A stretch of DNA of 64,000 nucleotides, from positions 4,318,001 to 4,382,000 of the forward strand of contig NC_074716.1 of assembly GCF_947242115.1 (NCBI RefSeq). The letters run 5' to 3'. Position numbers and translations under genes: made by a program. Positions 13,035-24,500 of this stretch are shown here, in pieces (the stretch's first letter is position 1; each line of letters opens with the position of its first letter). The notes beneath the pieces are model-generated. The model saw only the letters and a list, made by a program, of their open reading frames with translations, was not told the DNA's origin and did not search any database. Source of the stretch: Biomphalaria glabrata (taxonomy: Eukaryota > Mollusca > Gastropoda > Planorbidae).

Positions 13035-14300
13035 AAATAATAATGATTGGCTTGATTAGCCACACCAGATTCTGCCCCGTCTCAAGATTAAGCCAAAACC
13101 AGTGACTCACTTGGGCGCATCCATTGCCTTTCGAGACAAAAGGAGCCATATAATGATGTGCACTCTATGAAAATACATATCACAAATGACTAGACTCCGT
13201 AATGATTTTCCGTGAGATCAGTCGAATACGATTACATTGCCAAAACCACACATGACAAGCAAATTAAGTTTCGTGGTATCAGGCCAATATTGTTCCGATA
13301 TTGTATATAGGTCATGATCTTTCGGCTGTCCTTTGTTTCCCGTCGCTGCCTCGTCAAAGTCCTCACCCTTCACATCCAACGCGAACGAGATTTATTTTAA
13401 AAGTCAATGTCTTTAGTTACTAGGGAAGACTTAAACTCAGCGGCACAACCATTTACACAACACACAAACAACACGCAGTCAGTTATACAACACACAATCA
13501 GCTACACAACACGCAGTCAGCTACACAACACACAAACAACACACAATTCGTTAAACAACACACGATCAGCTACACAACACACAAACAGTTACACAACACA
13601 CAAACAACACACAATCAGTTACACAACACGCAGTCAGCTACACAACACACAAACAATACACTATCCGTTAAACAACACACAAACAACACACAATCAGTTA
13701 CACAACACACAATCAGTTACAGAGAAAGAAACTGTCCTAAGATTTATTATATTGTATTGTATGTCGCAGTTAAGCGTTGTTTAAAGTTGATAGCAGGTAT
13801 TGGGTACAGAGAACGTGTCCATGAATGCCATCAAATCGCGTAACCGCAAATGTTCTATTAGGTTAATCCATCGAGGCAGTTGGTATGTATTAAAATATGG
13901 TGTGTATTGTGTTTAACCTATTATGAGCATATATATAAAACGGTAACCACTTTTAAATTCACATCACCATTCATGGCAAATACAGTTGTTCAAATCAACT
14001 ATATAATAAACCACTATTTTTGTGTTTAAATATGCTTATATTGTTTGTGCATACTAAGTCAAGGGTCGCATATTTTTAAAGCTACTATATCATTGTCACT
14101 AACCCAATTGTACCTATATTGAGGTCAGAATTTTTTAAATCTATATATATAATCCTCTTCATGGCTCAAGAGTTTGGACACCACGTAAAGGAAAGTCTGA
14201 CGGACTAGAGTTACCCTAAGTAATTTAAGAGGCGGAAAAAAAAAAGAAAAAGAGAGGGGGCAGGGGAGAGAACAAGTAGTATTAACTCGTCACTAAATAG
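13035..14300. other. intergenic with CA-rich tandem repeat
   Basis: No gene recognised. About 13450-13725 is a degenerate array of ACACAACACAC(A/G)(A/C)(T/G)CAG-type units that happens to be open for 125 codons. The rest is AT-rich. Confidence 0.55.
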
Positions 14301-14985
14301 CAGGGCCGGACTTAACCATTGTGGAGCCCTATGCAAAACGGATTTCGCGGGGCCATGTTTGGGTAGGGAAACGGATTATAAGTGAAAATTAAGAGTTTGT
14401 ATTAGAAAATAAATTCATCTTTGCATTTTATTCATTCTTTACTACGTACATAATTACTTTACGAGCCTTGCGTGTAGCGAAGTCATACAGTATATCCTAA
14501 GAATTCTGTTTCCTACATAGATCACGCTTAGTAGCAAGAATTATCAAATGTTTCAATCTAGCTACGAGAATTGTTGACCTCAAGTAATTCTTCATTAGTT
14601 TGAGGCGCGAGAAGCTTCTTTCACCAGATTACACAATTACGGGTAATGCATAATACCATTTTTACTTTTACTTAGGATTGGATTTTTCCATATTGAATGA
14701 CATCCCAAAATGACAATTTTTGTGTATATATTTCATGAGATTCGTATGAGTTTTCAAAAGATTTTGAATAATTTCCGGAGATTTCCAGGACTTTTTCGTA
14801 TATTTTGCAATTTCAATAGATTTCCATGAGCTCCTGGTAAATCGATAGGAGGCCGCAGGAAATCTGTTATAAGTTATAATTTGGTTTAATTTAATAATTT
14901 ATACGCCTAGAATTAGCGCGGGTCCTATGAAAGTGCGGGGCCCACTGCGGTCGCATAGGTTGCAGTGGCCTTAAGGCCGGCCCTG
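14301..14985. mobile_element. hAT-type non-autonomous element, CAGGGCCGG family, copy 1
   Basis: Ends CAGGGCCGGACTTAA and TTAAGGCCGGCCCTG form inverted repeats. Flanking octamers ctaaatag and caaaatag match in seven of eight positions, as for an 8-bp hAT target duplication. No transposase is seen. Related copies at 20159 and 56612, and a partial one near 30376. Confidence 0.82.
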
Positions 14986-15019
14986 CAAAATAGCGGCGTA
15001 TGCTACGCCGCCGGTCGAC

Positions 15020-15500
15020 TAGTTCTATTTAATGTACATGTAATGTGAACTGTTTTAATTCATTAGAGGCTAGACAATTGGTAAGACAGACAGAGTGAGG
15101 GACAGTTTAATTGATAAGAGTGGTGGTGAAAGCTGGTTGGAGTAACTTTAAATTGAAATTTGGTAATAATTTACTTCATTTTTAGTTAGAGCACAAAGAT
15201 TATAAATTTAGTTTTGATTGTTGAGTTGTTGTTTTTTTTATATTTGGACACCTGTTACTACAGTGACAGTCAATGGAGAAATGAGTCTTCGAAATTTTGA
15301 GTTGTTCTGTTCGAAATTCATGGAACATAATGTAGGACAGCTTTGTACCCACGAACTCGGCTTGTATATTATTTATATTGTGTACAAACTATTCGTATGT
15401 CCGTAATTAGGCATCCGGCCTCTTCATTAATATGATCTCTCGTGAATTCCTCATTCGTTTATCACATTCTGATTCTGTTACATTTGGTGTCAGAGGTATG
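15020..15500 (+). mobile_element. LTR-like relic
   Basis: AT-rich stretch that ends CTGTTACA, followed by TTTGGTGTCAGAGG. The latter resembles the primer-binding sequence just inside a 5' LTR of gypsy-type elements. Broken; boundaries approximate. Confidence 0.35.
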
Positions 15501-15526
15501 CTAAGAAAGAAGCAAACGTTATCTTA

Positions 15527-15770
15527 TCTTTTCTTACATAATACAGACGTTACTTCAAAAAAGAAGATGATTACGTCCTACGCGTCATGCATTTAGTCAT
15601 GCAAATTAACCAATGACTTAAATTCTTTCAAGTCACTGGTTTTCCTGGCTAGCTTAGGCAACCATTTCCATGCTCTAATAGCACTAGGAAAGAATGAGTA
15701 TTTGTACAAATTTGTCCTAGCATATGGGACGAGGAATGTGCCATTATATAATATTAAGAAGAAGAATGAT
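15527..15770 (-). mobile_element. non-LTR retrotransposon (LINE family 1) 3' end
   Basis: Reverse complement of the LINE 3' terminus seen at 52990-53245: the coding tail (TNLYKYSFFPSAIRAW-like), then the ACGTCTGTATTAT end and an ATAAGATAAG-type tail. Severely 5'-truncated. Confidence 0.8.
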
Positions 15771-16339
15771 AATCATAAAAGTTATCTAAAACAACAGTAT
15801 TCCCCATTGTTATATCAAAAGAGGGGATAATAACGGCTGACCACACGGATACCCTCAAGGAACATTCTCGTCGTCTGCCAACGGGCGGAACTGCTGCAGA
15901 CCCGCCACAGCACCAGAAAACTCATCGGTGGAAACTGATAAAGGAACTATACGGAATTTTGTTTCCCTTTTACGAAACTCGACCCTGGCAGCGCCAGAGA
16001 ATGAATACTCGTTCTTTTCTAACATCATCATCATAATAATAATAATTAGCAAAATACAAAAAGATAGTGTTGTTGTTTTTTAAAACAAAGCTTTAATTAA
16101 GAGTATCAGTTAGTTTGGATCAGTCATGTAATTAAATTTGTAATAAGCCAGAGACAGCCACCTATAAAGGGGACTAATTCAGCTTATACCAACACTTCAG
16201 TTATGTACTATTTCTTTCCCCTGTTTGAGATACCGAACAAAGTAATTTATTACCAATATTACCTCACTAATCTTCGGACTCGAAGACAAGCCTTATATAT
16301 TTAACTAATTGTTTTTGTTGTTTTGTTTTTTTCATAAAA

Positions 16340-17055
16340 ATACACCATTGTTACAACTATTCACTATTAATAGTAACAAACGCTGAAGGCTTTTTAGTAA
16401 GGTAGATAACTATTTACCATTTTTTAACAAATTTATGCAAATAGTTTTAGATTTTTGATTAAAAAAAAAGGATTTTATACAATCGTATTGCTGTTATGTA
16501 AGTTCTATCATATTAAATACTACACTTACCCAAAAAAAAAAGTTAACTTTAAAAAAAAAGAGAACAAATATTTACTATGCAAAAACGTTGGATATAATTT
16601 TAAACAACAATAAATAAGTAGCTTTTCATAATTATCGCATGGCATGTTAGCATTGGTAATTCTAAAACACAGAACAAAAACTACAAGAATTTTTTTTTTA
16701 AAGGAAATGTTGTATTTTCATCCTTGAGCTTTTGAATAAGAGACTGACCCTTTACAAAACAATTAGATCAATTAGATACTCATTATAAGACATCAGTTAG
16801 GCAAGGTTCACATCAAACCTCACATTCACTTTCACCTATCCCCTGGTCTGCTGGACCTTTGGGGCACCACACATGATCTGTCAACCTTACCTCTCCATTC
16901 TTCTCTGTCATTTGCCTTTGATAGAATTCCACTATGATATTCCTTCCGAAAATATTGAAACCTGCCCTTTTTCCTGCCTGGATGGACCACTTCGGGGGCC
17001 GACCTTTAGTTTGTCTTTCCACACAAACTGTCTTTGTAACCTTGTTTTTAATTGA
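16340..17055. repeat. unclassified interspersed repeat E, copy 1
   Basis: Colinear with 49180-49912: both contain TTACAACTATTCAC, then TATGTAAGTTCT(A/G)TCAT, then TTCACTTTCACCTATCC, a CACCACACA...ATCTGTCAA block and TTCCACACAAACTGTC. No coding capacity recognised. Fragments of the same family are near 43855 and 24360. Confidence 0.65.
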
Positions 17056-17214
17056 TTCAGGTAAAAGAAATTTTTACCTTGATCGAAATTGGTTGTTAGA
17101 GAAATAACGTGTACAAACTTATTGGCCAGACAGACACACACACACACACAGTGTCAAACAGACAGAAAGAGAGACAGACAGAGTGAGTTGATATAAACTT
17201 TGTAATAATCATCT

Positions 17215-17460
17215 TTATTACCCATAAGGAAATGTGTCTTACAATTTGTGCATTAAACCAAACAAAACATTATAACTATAGATATACATTCACACCAGAC
17301 GTGAAATGTTTCTATCAAATAGTTGAATTTTCATTGCCAGAGGAACTAAAGTTTTTGTCTTTGCTATTGGTGTCTTATAATCTCTATTGTGATGAAAGAT
17401 CACAAAATCCTGACCCAAAGGGAGATTTGTTTCTAAATATTTTAGCTTTCTTGTGAATGT
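17215..17460 (-). mobile_element. LINE 3' tail, diverged copy (family 3)
   Basis: On the minus strand it parallels 24504-24740: CCTTTG.GTCAGGA(C)TTTTGTGAT, then GACACC.ATAGCAAAGAC, a GTTCC(G/T)CTGGCAAT segment and a TCTGGTGTGAATGTA end. In the better copy this encodes a short C-terminal tail (RTLFVPLAIKSLN), typical of non-LTR retrotransposons. Confidence 0.55.
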
Positions 17461-17649
17461 TTTTCTCAAACTTGTAAAAAATGTTTATTTTATTTTTTTT
17501 ACCAATGTCTTTACCGGGCAATACCAGCAGCATTTAGGATTCTATGAAGATTGCCATAACCAGGCAGTGATATTGAAACTTAAAATATTGCAGATGTGAG
17601 CGTAATAAAACATCGCCAACGCATTTTCGCTAACATTAAATAAAGACAT

Positions 17650-18290
17650 TTTTTTTCTAAACTTCGCTTAACAGCGATGGCTGAGTCCTCTCCTTTATGG
17701 GCAAGTGTCCCCTGGGTGAAATAGTGACTGAATGAAAGCCGTTTGAAATTCGCGGGACATATCCTCTGGGTCAAGGCTATAAAACGCTGACCAATGTCCG
17801 ACTATCAAATGGAAGCCGAAAAAAAGGAAAGCAAAGCAAGGCCGTCCACTTCTAACATGGCGTCGCGCCTTCTCAGAAGACCTGAGAGAAGACCTAAAAT
17901 CAGTGGCGTAGCATCCATGGGGCGAAGGGGTTCAATGAAGCCGGGCCCAAGACCATTAGGGGCCCACGTAACAACCATGGCAAGTGTTTCATTGCATTTT
18001 GGGCCCATGGCTCATGACCAATTGAAGCCCACATAAGTCCCTGGGAATGATTCTTTGTACTTGTATAAAGCCGATTTATAACTAGCTGCATTGGAATGAC
18101 TTTTTGTTAAATATACAAACTACTTGATTTTTTTTGGCACTCACTAAATTTGTGTTACGGGAGGGGGGCACCAACATATTATATTCTTGAACCCGGGCCT
18201 TCGGGTACCTTGCTACGCCACTGCCTAAAATCTGTCAGCACCAGCTTGGAAGCTGTCGAAGACGCATCAAGAGAAAAAGTCTGTTATAAC
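17650..18290 (+). mobile_element. LINE C-terminal fragment (family 4) split by a MITE
   Basis: Resembles 33290-33605 over the segments with TTCGCGGGACA, GGAAGC(C/T)GAAAAA and GCAAGGCCGTC. It is interrupted at 17901-18223 by a hAT-type MITE. Non-LTR retrotransposon relic with no intact frame. Confidence 0.5.
17901..18223. mobile_element. hAT-type MITE, CAGTGGCGTAGC family, copy 1
   Basis: 323 bp with ends CAGTGGCGTAGC and GCTACGCCACTG, flanked by an exact 8-bp duplication cctaaaat. It is inserted in a LINE fragment. Relatives with GTAGCTA ends lie at 27215 and 39114. Confidence 0.9.
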
Positions 18291-18380
18291 GTTTTTAAAA
18301 TACCTACAATGGTATGTACACAGTACACAAAATGATTTTTTTTTATGAAAATGAATAAATTCGGTAAATTACTAGTAAGT

Positions 18381-19304
18381 TGGCGCGGTGGCTGAGCTGT
18401 GGGTTCGAATCCTGGTGAAGACTGGGATTTTTAATTTCGTGATCTTTGTGCGCCTCTGAGTCCACTCAACTCTAATGGGTACTGTCACGAGTCGAGTCTG
18501 TGACCTATTTCGACCAGTTTCTAGAAGCGAGGTCAAACCAGTGCAAGTGTCCAGCGTAAACAAGTTAATTTTAGGTATCCAATCAAAGAAAGAGGTTAAG
18601 GGGAAAAAATAGCACACGTCATCTTCTAGAAGGTCAAAGTTACTAAAATAATTAGGGGAGAAGTTTCCATGATTCTGGAATGTACGATTAAGAAAGGGAA
18701 TTAAAGGAAAGTCAGTTAGACTGGTCCTCGCTTAGTCCCCGATTAGTAATGGTTATAAGTTTTGTAATAATAGCGAGTCCATTAATTAAAGTTTTATTAG
18801 TTGAAGTTGAAGTTTTACTAAGTGAAAGTTTCATGTATCTTTAAGTGTTATTTATGAAGTATCATGTCAAGTTGTTGTTAAGTTGAGAAGTTAATTTTAT
18901 GTGAAAGTTGAAGAAGTATTATTAAGGAAGTTTTAAGAAAATGCAGAGAGATGTTTCTTTCTTCATTTCATTGAATTGTTAAGTTTGATAATATAATCCC
19001 CGGTAAATCTGTTAATCACAATTACATTATTATTATAGTAAGGTTTCATTAAACAGGATCATATTCTATGAAGCTTGGAAGAAAATACAAAGATGTTTCT
19101 TCACTTCATTGAGTTATCAAGTTTGATCATATAATCCCCGGCAAGTGTGTTCGTCACAGGTACCTGGCATGAGTTGGGGGAAAAGTAAGGGCGGTTGGTC
19201 TTTGTGCTGGCCACATGACACCCTCGTAACCGTAGGCCACAGAAACAGATGACCTTTACATCATCTGGCCTATAGATCACAAGGTCTGAAAGGGAAACTT
19301 TACT
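18381..19304 (+). repeat. SINE family B split by a solo LTR
   Basis: The 5' part of the SINE (18381-18482, with an internal deletion after the GCGCGGTGGCTGAG head) continues at 19159-19304 with the family's 3' part (GGCCACATGACACC, CAGATGACCTTTACATCATC, AAGGTCTGAAAGGG). The interval is the solo LTR at 18483-19158. Confidence 0.8.
18483..19158. mobile_element. solo LTR inserted in a SINE
   Basis: 676 bp starting TGTCACGAG and ending TTCGTCACA, flanked by an exact 5-bp duplication ggtac. No internal coding region, so a solo LTR; the intact duplication suggests modest age. It contains an internal near-duplicate of the TAATCCCCGG(T/C)AA segment. Confidence 0.8.
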
Positions 19305-20055
19305 ATGGAAGTCTCCCATGAAAGATCTTGTAGAGAGAACGGCACGTGAGGACCTTAGTCTAAGTGTCCGAAGATTAACAAGTACAGTATTTCTCGTAGC
19401 TACGCTGTCCTAGCTGTGACCTACATATTTTGCCACACATCACACTGACAAAACTGTTTAGGTTCTCTTTTCGCAGTCTTCTGCTTTATAAGAGAAGCGA
19501 ACCATTCAATTTTTCAAATCTTTACTTACTACTTTTTAATACTCTCGTAAGTTTGTTTTATTTTGTCTTCCAAGATCTGCTTGGTTACTTATTTTATTAG
19601 AAATGGACTCTCTGTCTAGTGTTACTTAAAACCACTTGCTCGCATTCCTTTTCGACATGGTCAACCCAGTTCTGTAAACTAAGACAATCAATGTTATCTG
19701 GGGATAAACGACTGGACGTGGAACGCCCCCGCCCCCTCTCTTTTGTATCTTATGTTCTCTTCAGATTTGCAGTCTGCCTCTTTCACAACGAAATAAGGAC
19801 AGATTGTACACATATTTGTACTGTACATTGTACATAATAACATTCATTTAACCAAAAGCTTAAAAATTATCAACAAAATTTATTACAAATAATAAGAAAT
19901 AAAATATAACTTTGTCCACTGGCCATTATTTAAATTTGTTATATTTTCAAAGTCTCGTAGTGTTGATTTATTGGGAATATATACGAAATGTCTGAACAAT
20001 AGTGGGATTCGTGAACGCCGAACTTGACTCGGCTACCTATCAAAGGGGGGCTCAT
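19305..20055. other. intergenic, no gene recognised
   Basis: AT-rich sequence without supported coding regions or clear repeats. Confidence 0.35.
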
Positions 20056-20130
20056 GCTGAACATGTTTCGGATGTTCCTTCAGAGTTGAAGATAATTTAC
20101 CTTTACTTCCTTGTCCTAACGTCGCGAAGG
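20056..20130 (-). repeat. SINE family A 3' fragment
   Basis: Carries TTTCGGATGTTCCTTCAGAG followed by TTGAAGATAATTTAC, the 3' part of SINE family A, in minus orientation. A G-run follows at about 20133-20147. Confidence 0.65.
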
Positions 20131-20158
20131 ACGGGGGGGGGGGGGGGCAGCTGACAGG

Positions 20159-20698
20159 CAGGGCCGGTCCTACAGGTTGTGGGGCCCTATGCGAAACGGA
20201 TTGCGCGGGGCCTAATTTGGGTTGTGATAATGATAATAAGGGAAAAATAAGATTTTGTATTAGAAAATAAATTCGTGTTTGCATTTTATTTATACTTTAC
20301 TAAGTACAAAATCAGTGTCAAATTAACTTTACGAGCCATCTACAGTATATAGTAGTTTTCCAACAAAAAGAAGATAAACATTCAGATTTGCATTTTAGAT
20401 TTAAAATCGACTAGTGAGTAGGATTGGCTTTTCCATATTAAATGACACCCCGAAATGACAATTTTGTCTGTTTTAAGGAGATCTGCATCTGTTTTCAGAA
20501 GATTTTAATAATTTCAGGAGATTTTCATGACTTTTCTAATATTTTTTTTTAATTTTAGGAGAATTCCAGGAACCCTTTAATAATAAGTTAAATGGTTTAA
20601 TTTAATAATTTACATCTAGAATTCGCATCGCGCGGGGCCTATGAAAGTGCGGGGCCCACTGCGGCCGCATAGCTTGCAGTAGCCTAAGACCGGCCCCG
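20159..20698. mobile_element. hAT-type non-autonomous element, CAGGGCCGG family, copy 2
   Basis: Ends CAGGGCCGGTCC and GACCGGCCCCG; exact 8-bp flanking duplication ctgacagg. The interior shares GCGGGGCC, TTTGTATTAGAAAATAAATTC and the ATGAAAGTGCGGGGCCCACT end with copy 1. No transposase seen. Confidence 0.9.
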
Positions 20699-20744
20699 CT
20701 GACAGGGTATGAACCATCGAGACAGTCAGCAATGGTCGCTATCG

Positions 20745-20838
20745 AGCGCTATCTGATTTGTGGGCCGGTTGGTGTGTGTGTGGGGGGGGAGGGGTTATCT
20801 GCCTTTAGGCGCAGTAGACACAACTCTGCTCGATCCAA
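20745..20838 (-). repeat. SINE family C fragment
   Basis: Contains CCTTTAGGCGCAGTAGACACAACTCTGCTCG, a diverged reverse complement of the SINE C core (see 23795). Confidence 0.5.
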
Positions 20839-21544
20839 GGATTAGAATTATTAGAATACAAAACCAGCCTTGCTGAACACTACAGGCAGTAAATAACAAA
20901 CTGAAGAACAAAATATCAGCAAAACTAGACCAACAACACCAAAAAGAACATATTTAAAAAAAAAATGTTATAAAAAGAGCTAACACCAACATTTCATAAA
21001 TGTTATAGATTGAACTAACGAATGCATGGGAGGGCCAACATCCTCCCTATACACCGCAGTCCCCCCCTCCCGCCCCCCCCCCCCCTCCCCCCCCAAAAAA
21101 AAAGTAAAAATAACAGAACAAAAAATAAATAATGACTTAGGCTTTAAAATATATTTTACTAATTTCATAAAAGAAACATTGTTTAGGAGAAAATAAACAT
21201 TCTAAAAGAAAAAAAAACGAAATCTATACAAACAAAAAAGAATCAAAATAGAATTAAAACAAGAGATAACTATGGCCTAGAATGTTCCAAAATAGTGAAA
21301 TCGAGAAACTCCGCGGCAATTCAAATGTAACTTTCAGATAAAAGAAACCTGAATTTTTGTTGGCATATTGTAAAATATCTGCGCTTCCCAGTTTCTGTCT
21401 CTATAACATCTGGATTTTTGTTTGTACATTTTGGCTTTTCAAGAGGGATTTCTAGAGATATTCACAGATCCACTATTTGTTTTGCTCATTACATTTTCAT
21501 ATGTAACCTTTCTTTTTTTTTTTTGAGTGGACGTAGGTTGTGGA

Positions 21545-24500
21545 CTAGCTTGAGTTGATCTTTGTGAACCTGAATCTCAGAGGTTTCTCAGGTTCAATAA
21601 AGAGTTTATAAATAAAGCTGGTGTCCCAGGATTCTTTATCAAGATCGATCTTCAGATTTTGAATTACCTTTGAGAGAAATACAAATCAATATATGAAGAT
21701 TAAACTCAAAGTTTATATATAATTTTTTTTAAAAAGTTATGTAAATTAGATATCTAGTGTGAATGTCCGAGAACTTCAAGATTCTATCTATGAATGCATC
21801 AACAATTTATTTGTTTAATTATTTGATGTTTTTATTGCTTCATATTATCATGGATAGATGCCGTTGGTGAGACTTCAAAAAAGTAACTATACGAGATTTT
21901 TGTGTGTTCTTTATATCGGAGTCGGATCGCGGTGGCTGAGTGGTTAGGTGCTTGGCTTACGAACCTGGGTTCGAATCTCGGTGAAGACTGGGATTTTATA
22001 TTTCGGGATTTTTGTGGCGTCTTGAGTCCTCCCATCTGTGTTGGCCACATGACACCCTGCTCGTTAACCGTTGGCCAAAGAAACAGATGACCTCAACATC
22101 ATCTGCCCTATAGATCGCAAGGTCTGAAAGGGGAACTTTACTTTACTTTACTTTTAGAGTCTAAATCAGGATTCGAACTCAGACATTCACATATAAAGCA
22201 ATCCAACTAAAAGTGCGTTTAAAAGCGATTTTCGTATTTCCTCCAGAGTCAATTCTATCGCGATCCGCTACCATAACACTGCATACAGTGGTAAACAAAT
22301 TATATGAAGGAGTGCAATCTCCATCAGATATTGTTGTCTTTACAGACTCCCAATCCACTCTGCAAGCACTTAACAGCAACACCTCAAACAGCCCAAGAGA
22401 ATTGGCAACACTAATTGTGATAATCCATCAGATGATATCAAAATTAAATATCAATATCACACTACAGTAGATTCCTTGACACATTGGCATCATGGGAAAT
22501 GAAAAGGCAGATATGCTATCAAAGGCAGGTTCATCTATGGAACAACCAGATAGACCTGTTAACTACCTCACCCTAAGCTCAATGCTAGTCAACAATCACA
22601 AAGAGGAGTGGCTCAACCGATGGGCATCAGGAAACACAGGCAGAGCCATGTACAAAGAAATGAATATACCTAACAAACTGGACAGTATTAACTTCCTCCC
22701 CCGCAAAGAACAATCTACAATTTTCCAACTAAGAACAGGACACACACCTCTATTAAATTACCATCCGAACAAAATAAACTCCACACAAACTCCCCCTTCG
22801 CAGACACTGCGCCCACCCTTATGAAACCGTAAACCATATCCTCTTTGAATGCCCCTTCCTAATCCACCTTAGGCAGACCCTACTTCCACTACAGCCCAAC
22901 ATAACCAACACCCTGTACGGCAGCGCTGAACAACTGAAGAAAACAGCACACATTTTTTCCTTGGCACAGTCTGCAAAAGAGCTCACAGCTCAGCAGCAAT
23001 AAAGCTGGCTAGAAGAATCACGATCCGCAAAAAGTATTCTGTTATTTTAGTTAACTTCTATGGTGGCTGTTATTATTCCCTCGGTTGATATGACAATGGA
23101 GTATATTGTTATTTTAGATAAAACTTCCATAAACGCTTAATCTCCAAGCCTAGGTTCCCATATTTTATTATTATTATTTTTATTATTATAATCATTGTTA
23201 TTATTGTTATGTTAGAACCGAACGAGTATTCATTCTCTGGCGTAAACTGGCGTTACAGGGTCGTGTTTTGTCAAAGAGAAACAACATTCATCGTAGTTCC
23301 TTTTATAGTTCCCACTGTTATTATTATATAAGATAAGATAATAATAATAATTATTATTAGTATTGTCATTAATTGTATCATATGTTACCTTAGAAGCTGC
23401 CAGATAAATTTCCTGCTCAGCAAAACGTCGCCCTATACAATTTCTTGGCCCGTGACCGAAGGGGAGAGCGACAAAGTGACTTGTGACGTCATGTTTCCTC
23501 GATTCACTGGTCCTGAGCCATCTTTCAGGCATGAATTGGTCCGTCTCTTCGAAGTGAGTCTTGACGGCTCGAGAGTTGGCCATCATGATGGTTGTCTAGG
23601 GAGTAGCCACATAAACGAGAATAAGCTTTCAGGGGTAGATGTAAGCATCAAGTTAACGGTTGTCTGCTTTGGCTGTTCGGGCTGTCGTGACTATGGTTTG
23701 AACCCTGCCCACTTCCAGCCCCTGATGCCTTGCTGTCTTTCATATTAGAAGGTAATACTAAGTATTTTCAATAATCTTTTCTTTTTATATATATGTGGGA
23801 AGCGTGGTCGAGAGGCTAAGTGCGGCTAACTTAGCTTGGCTTGGCTACCTAGAAGGGGGCTCGAGGTTCGATACCCGGCTCGGGCAGAGTTGTGTTTACT
23901 GAGCGCCTAAAGGCAGCACGGAAAACCAATTCCTAGATACCCCCTCCCCCCCACTGGTCCACAAATGAGATTGGACCAAAGCGCTCTGAGCATGCTATAA
24001 GCATGAAAGTAGCGCTATATAAAAGCTTTAGTGTGTGTGTGTATACAATGTTCAAAACTTCTTGATCAAGTAAACAATTTCGGAAAGAATGTTTCATTAA
24101 TTTTGAAACCGTTCAACAATTCTATTTTAAGATTTGATATTTAATATTTGCGAGACTATGTTCTTTACTTTCATCTCTCCGTGTTACTGCCCTTGTTAGC
24201 GGTTAGAAACATCCCAGGTAGCAAAAGTAATTTATCTGTACAAGGGGGGCAGTGGGGAGACAACTGTTAGCCCATACAATAGAGACTGACAGGGTGGGGG
24301 GGGGGGGGGGAGAAGACGTCAAGGGGAGGTCAGCCTATGGATAGCTGTATTTGACGGATCTTGCATGGTGCCCCAACGGTCCAACAGACTAAGGGATAGG
24401 TAAAGGTAAAAATTCTTAGGTCCTTCCCCGTTTAGGTCCCGTTATAAAAAAGTAGGTCCAGAAGTGGGATGTTTGTTATAAATCTCAAGCCCCATTTGGG

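Noticed and set aside
11971-13149. Two long overlapping open frames (368 aa forward, 392 aa reverse)
   Set aside because: Both are by-products of a 33-bp tandem repeat with no stops. No domain, no flanking gene structure, both strands equally open.
15855-16052. 65-codon minus-strand frame
   Set aside because: Part of it (GTATTCATTCTCTGGCG..) is repeated at 23225-23290, so it is a repeat tail, not a gene.
22205-22824. Host RNase H gene
   Set aside because: The RNase H motifs sit in a truncated non-LTR element with stops, and its 3' end recurs at 57110.
23230-23388. Extension of the P450 haem exon to its in-frame stop
   Set aside because: A GTAACA donor at 23388 ends the exon in phase, and the true C-terminus (PEKPLRFRF) is found at 21545-21667.
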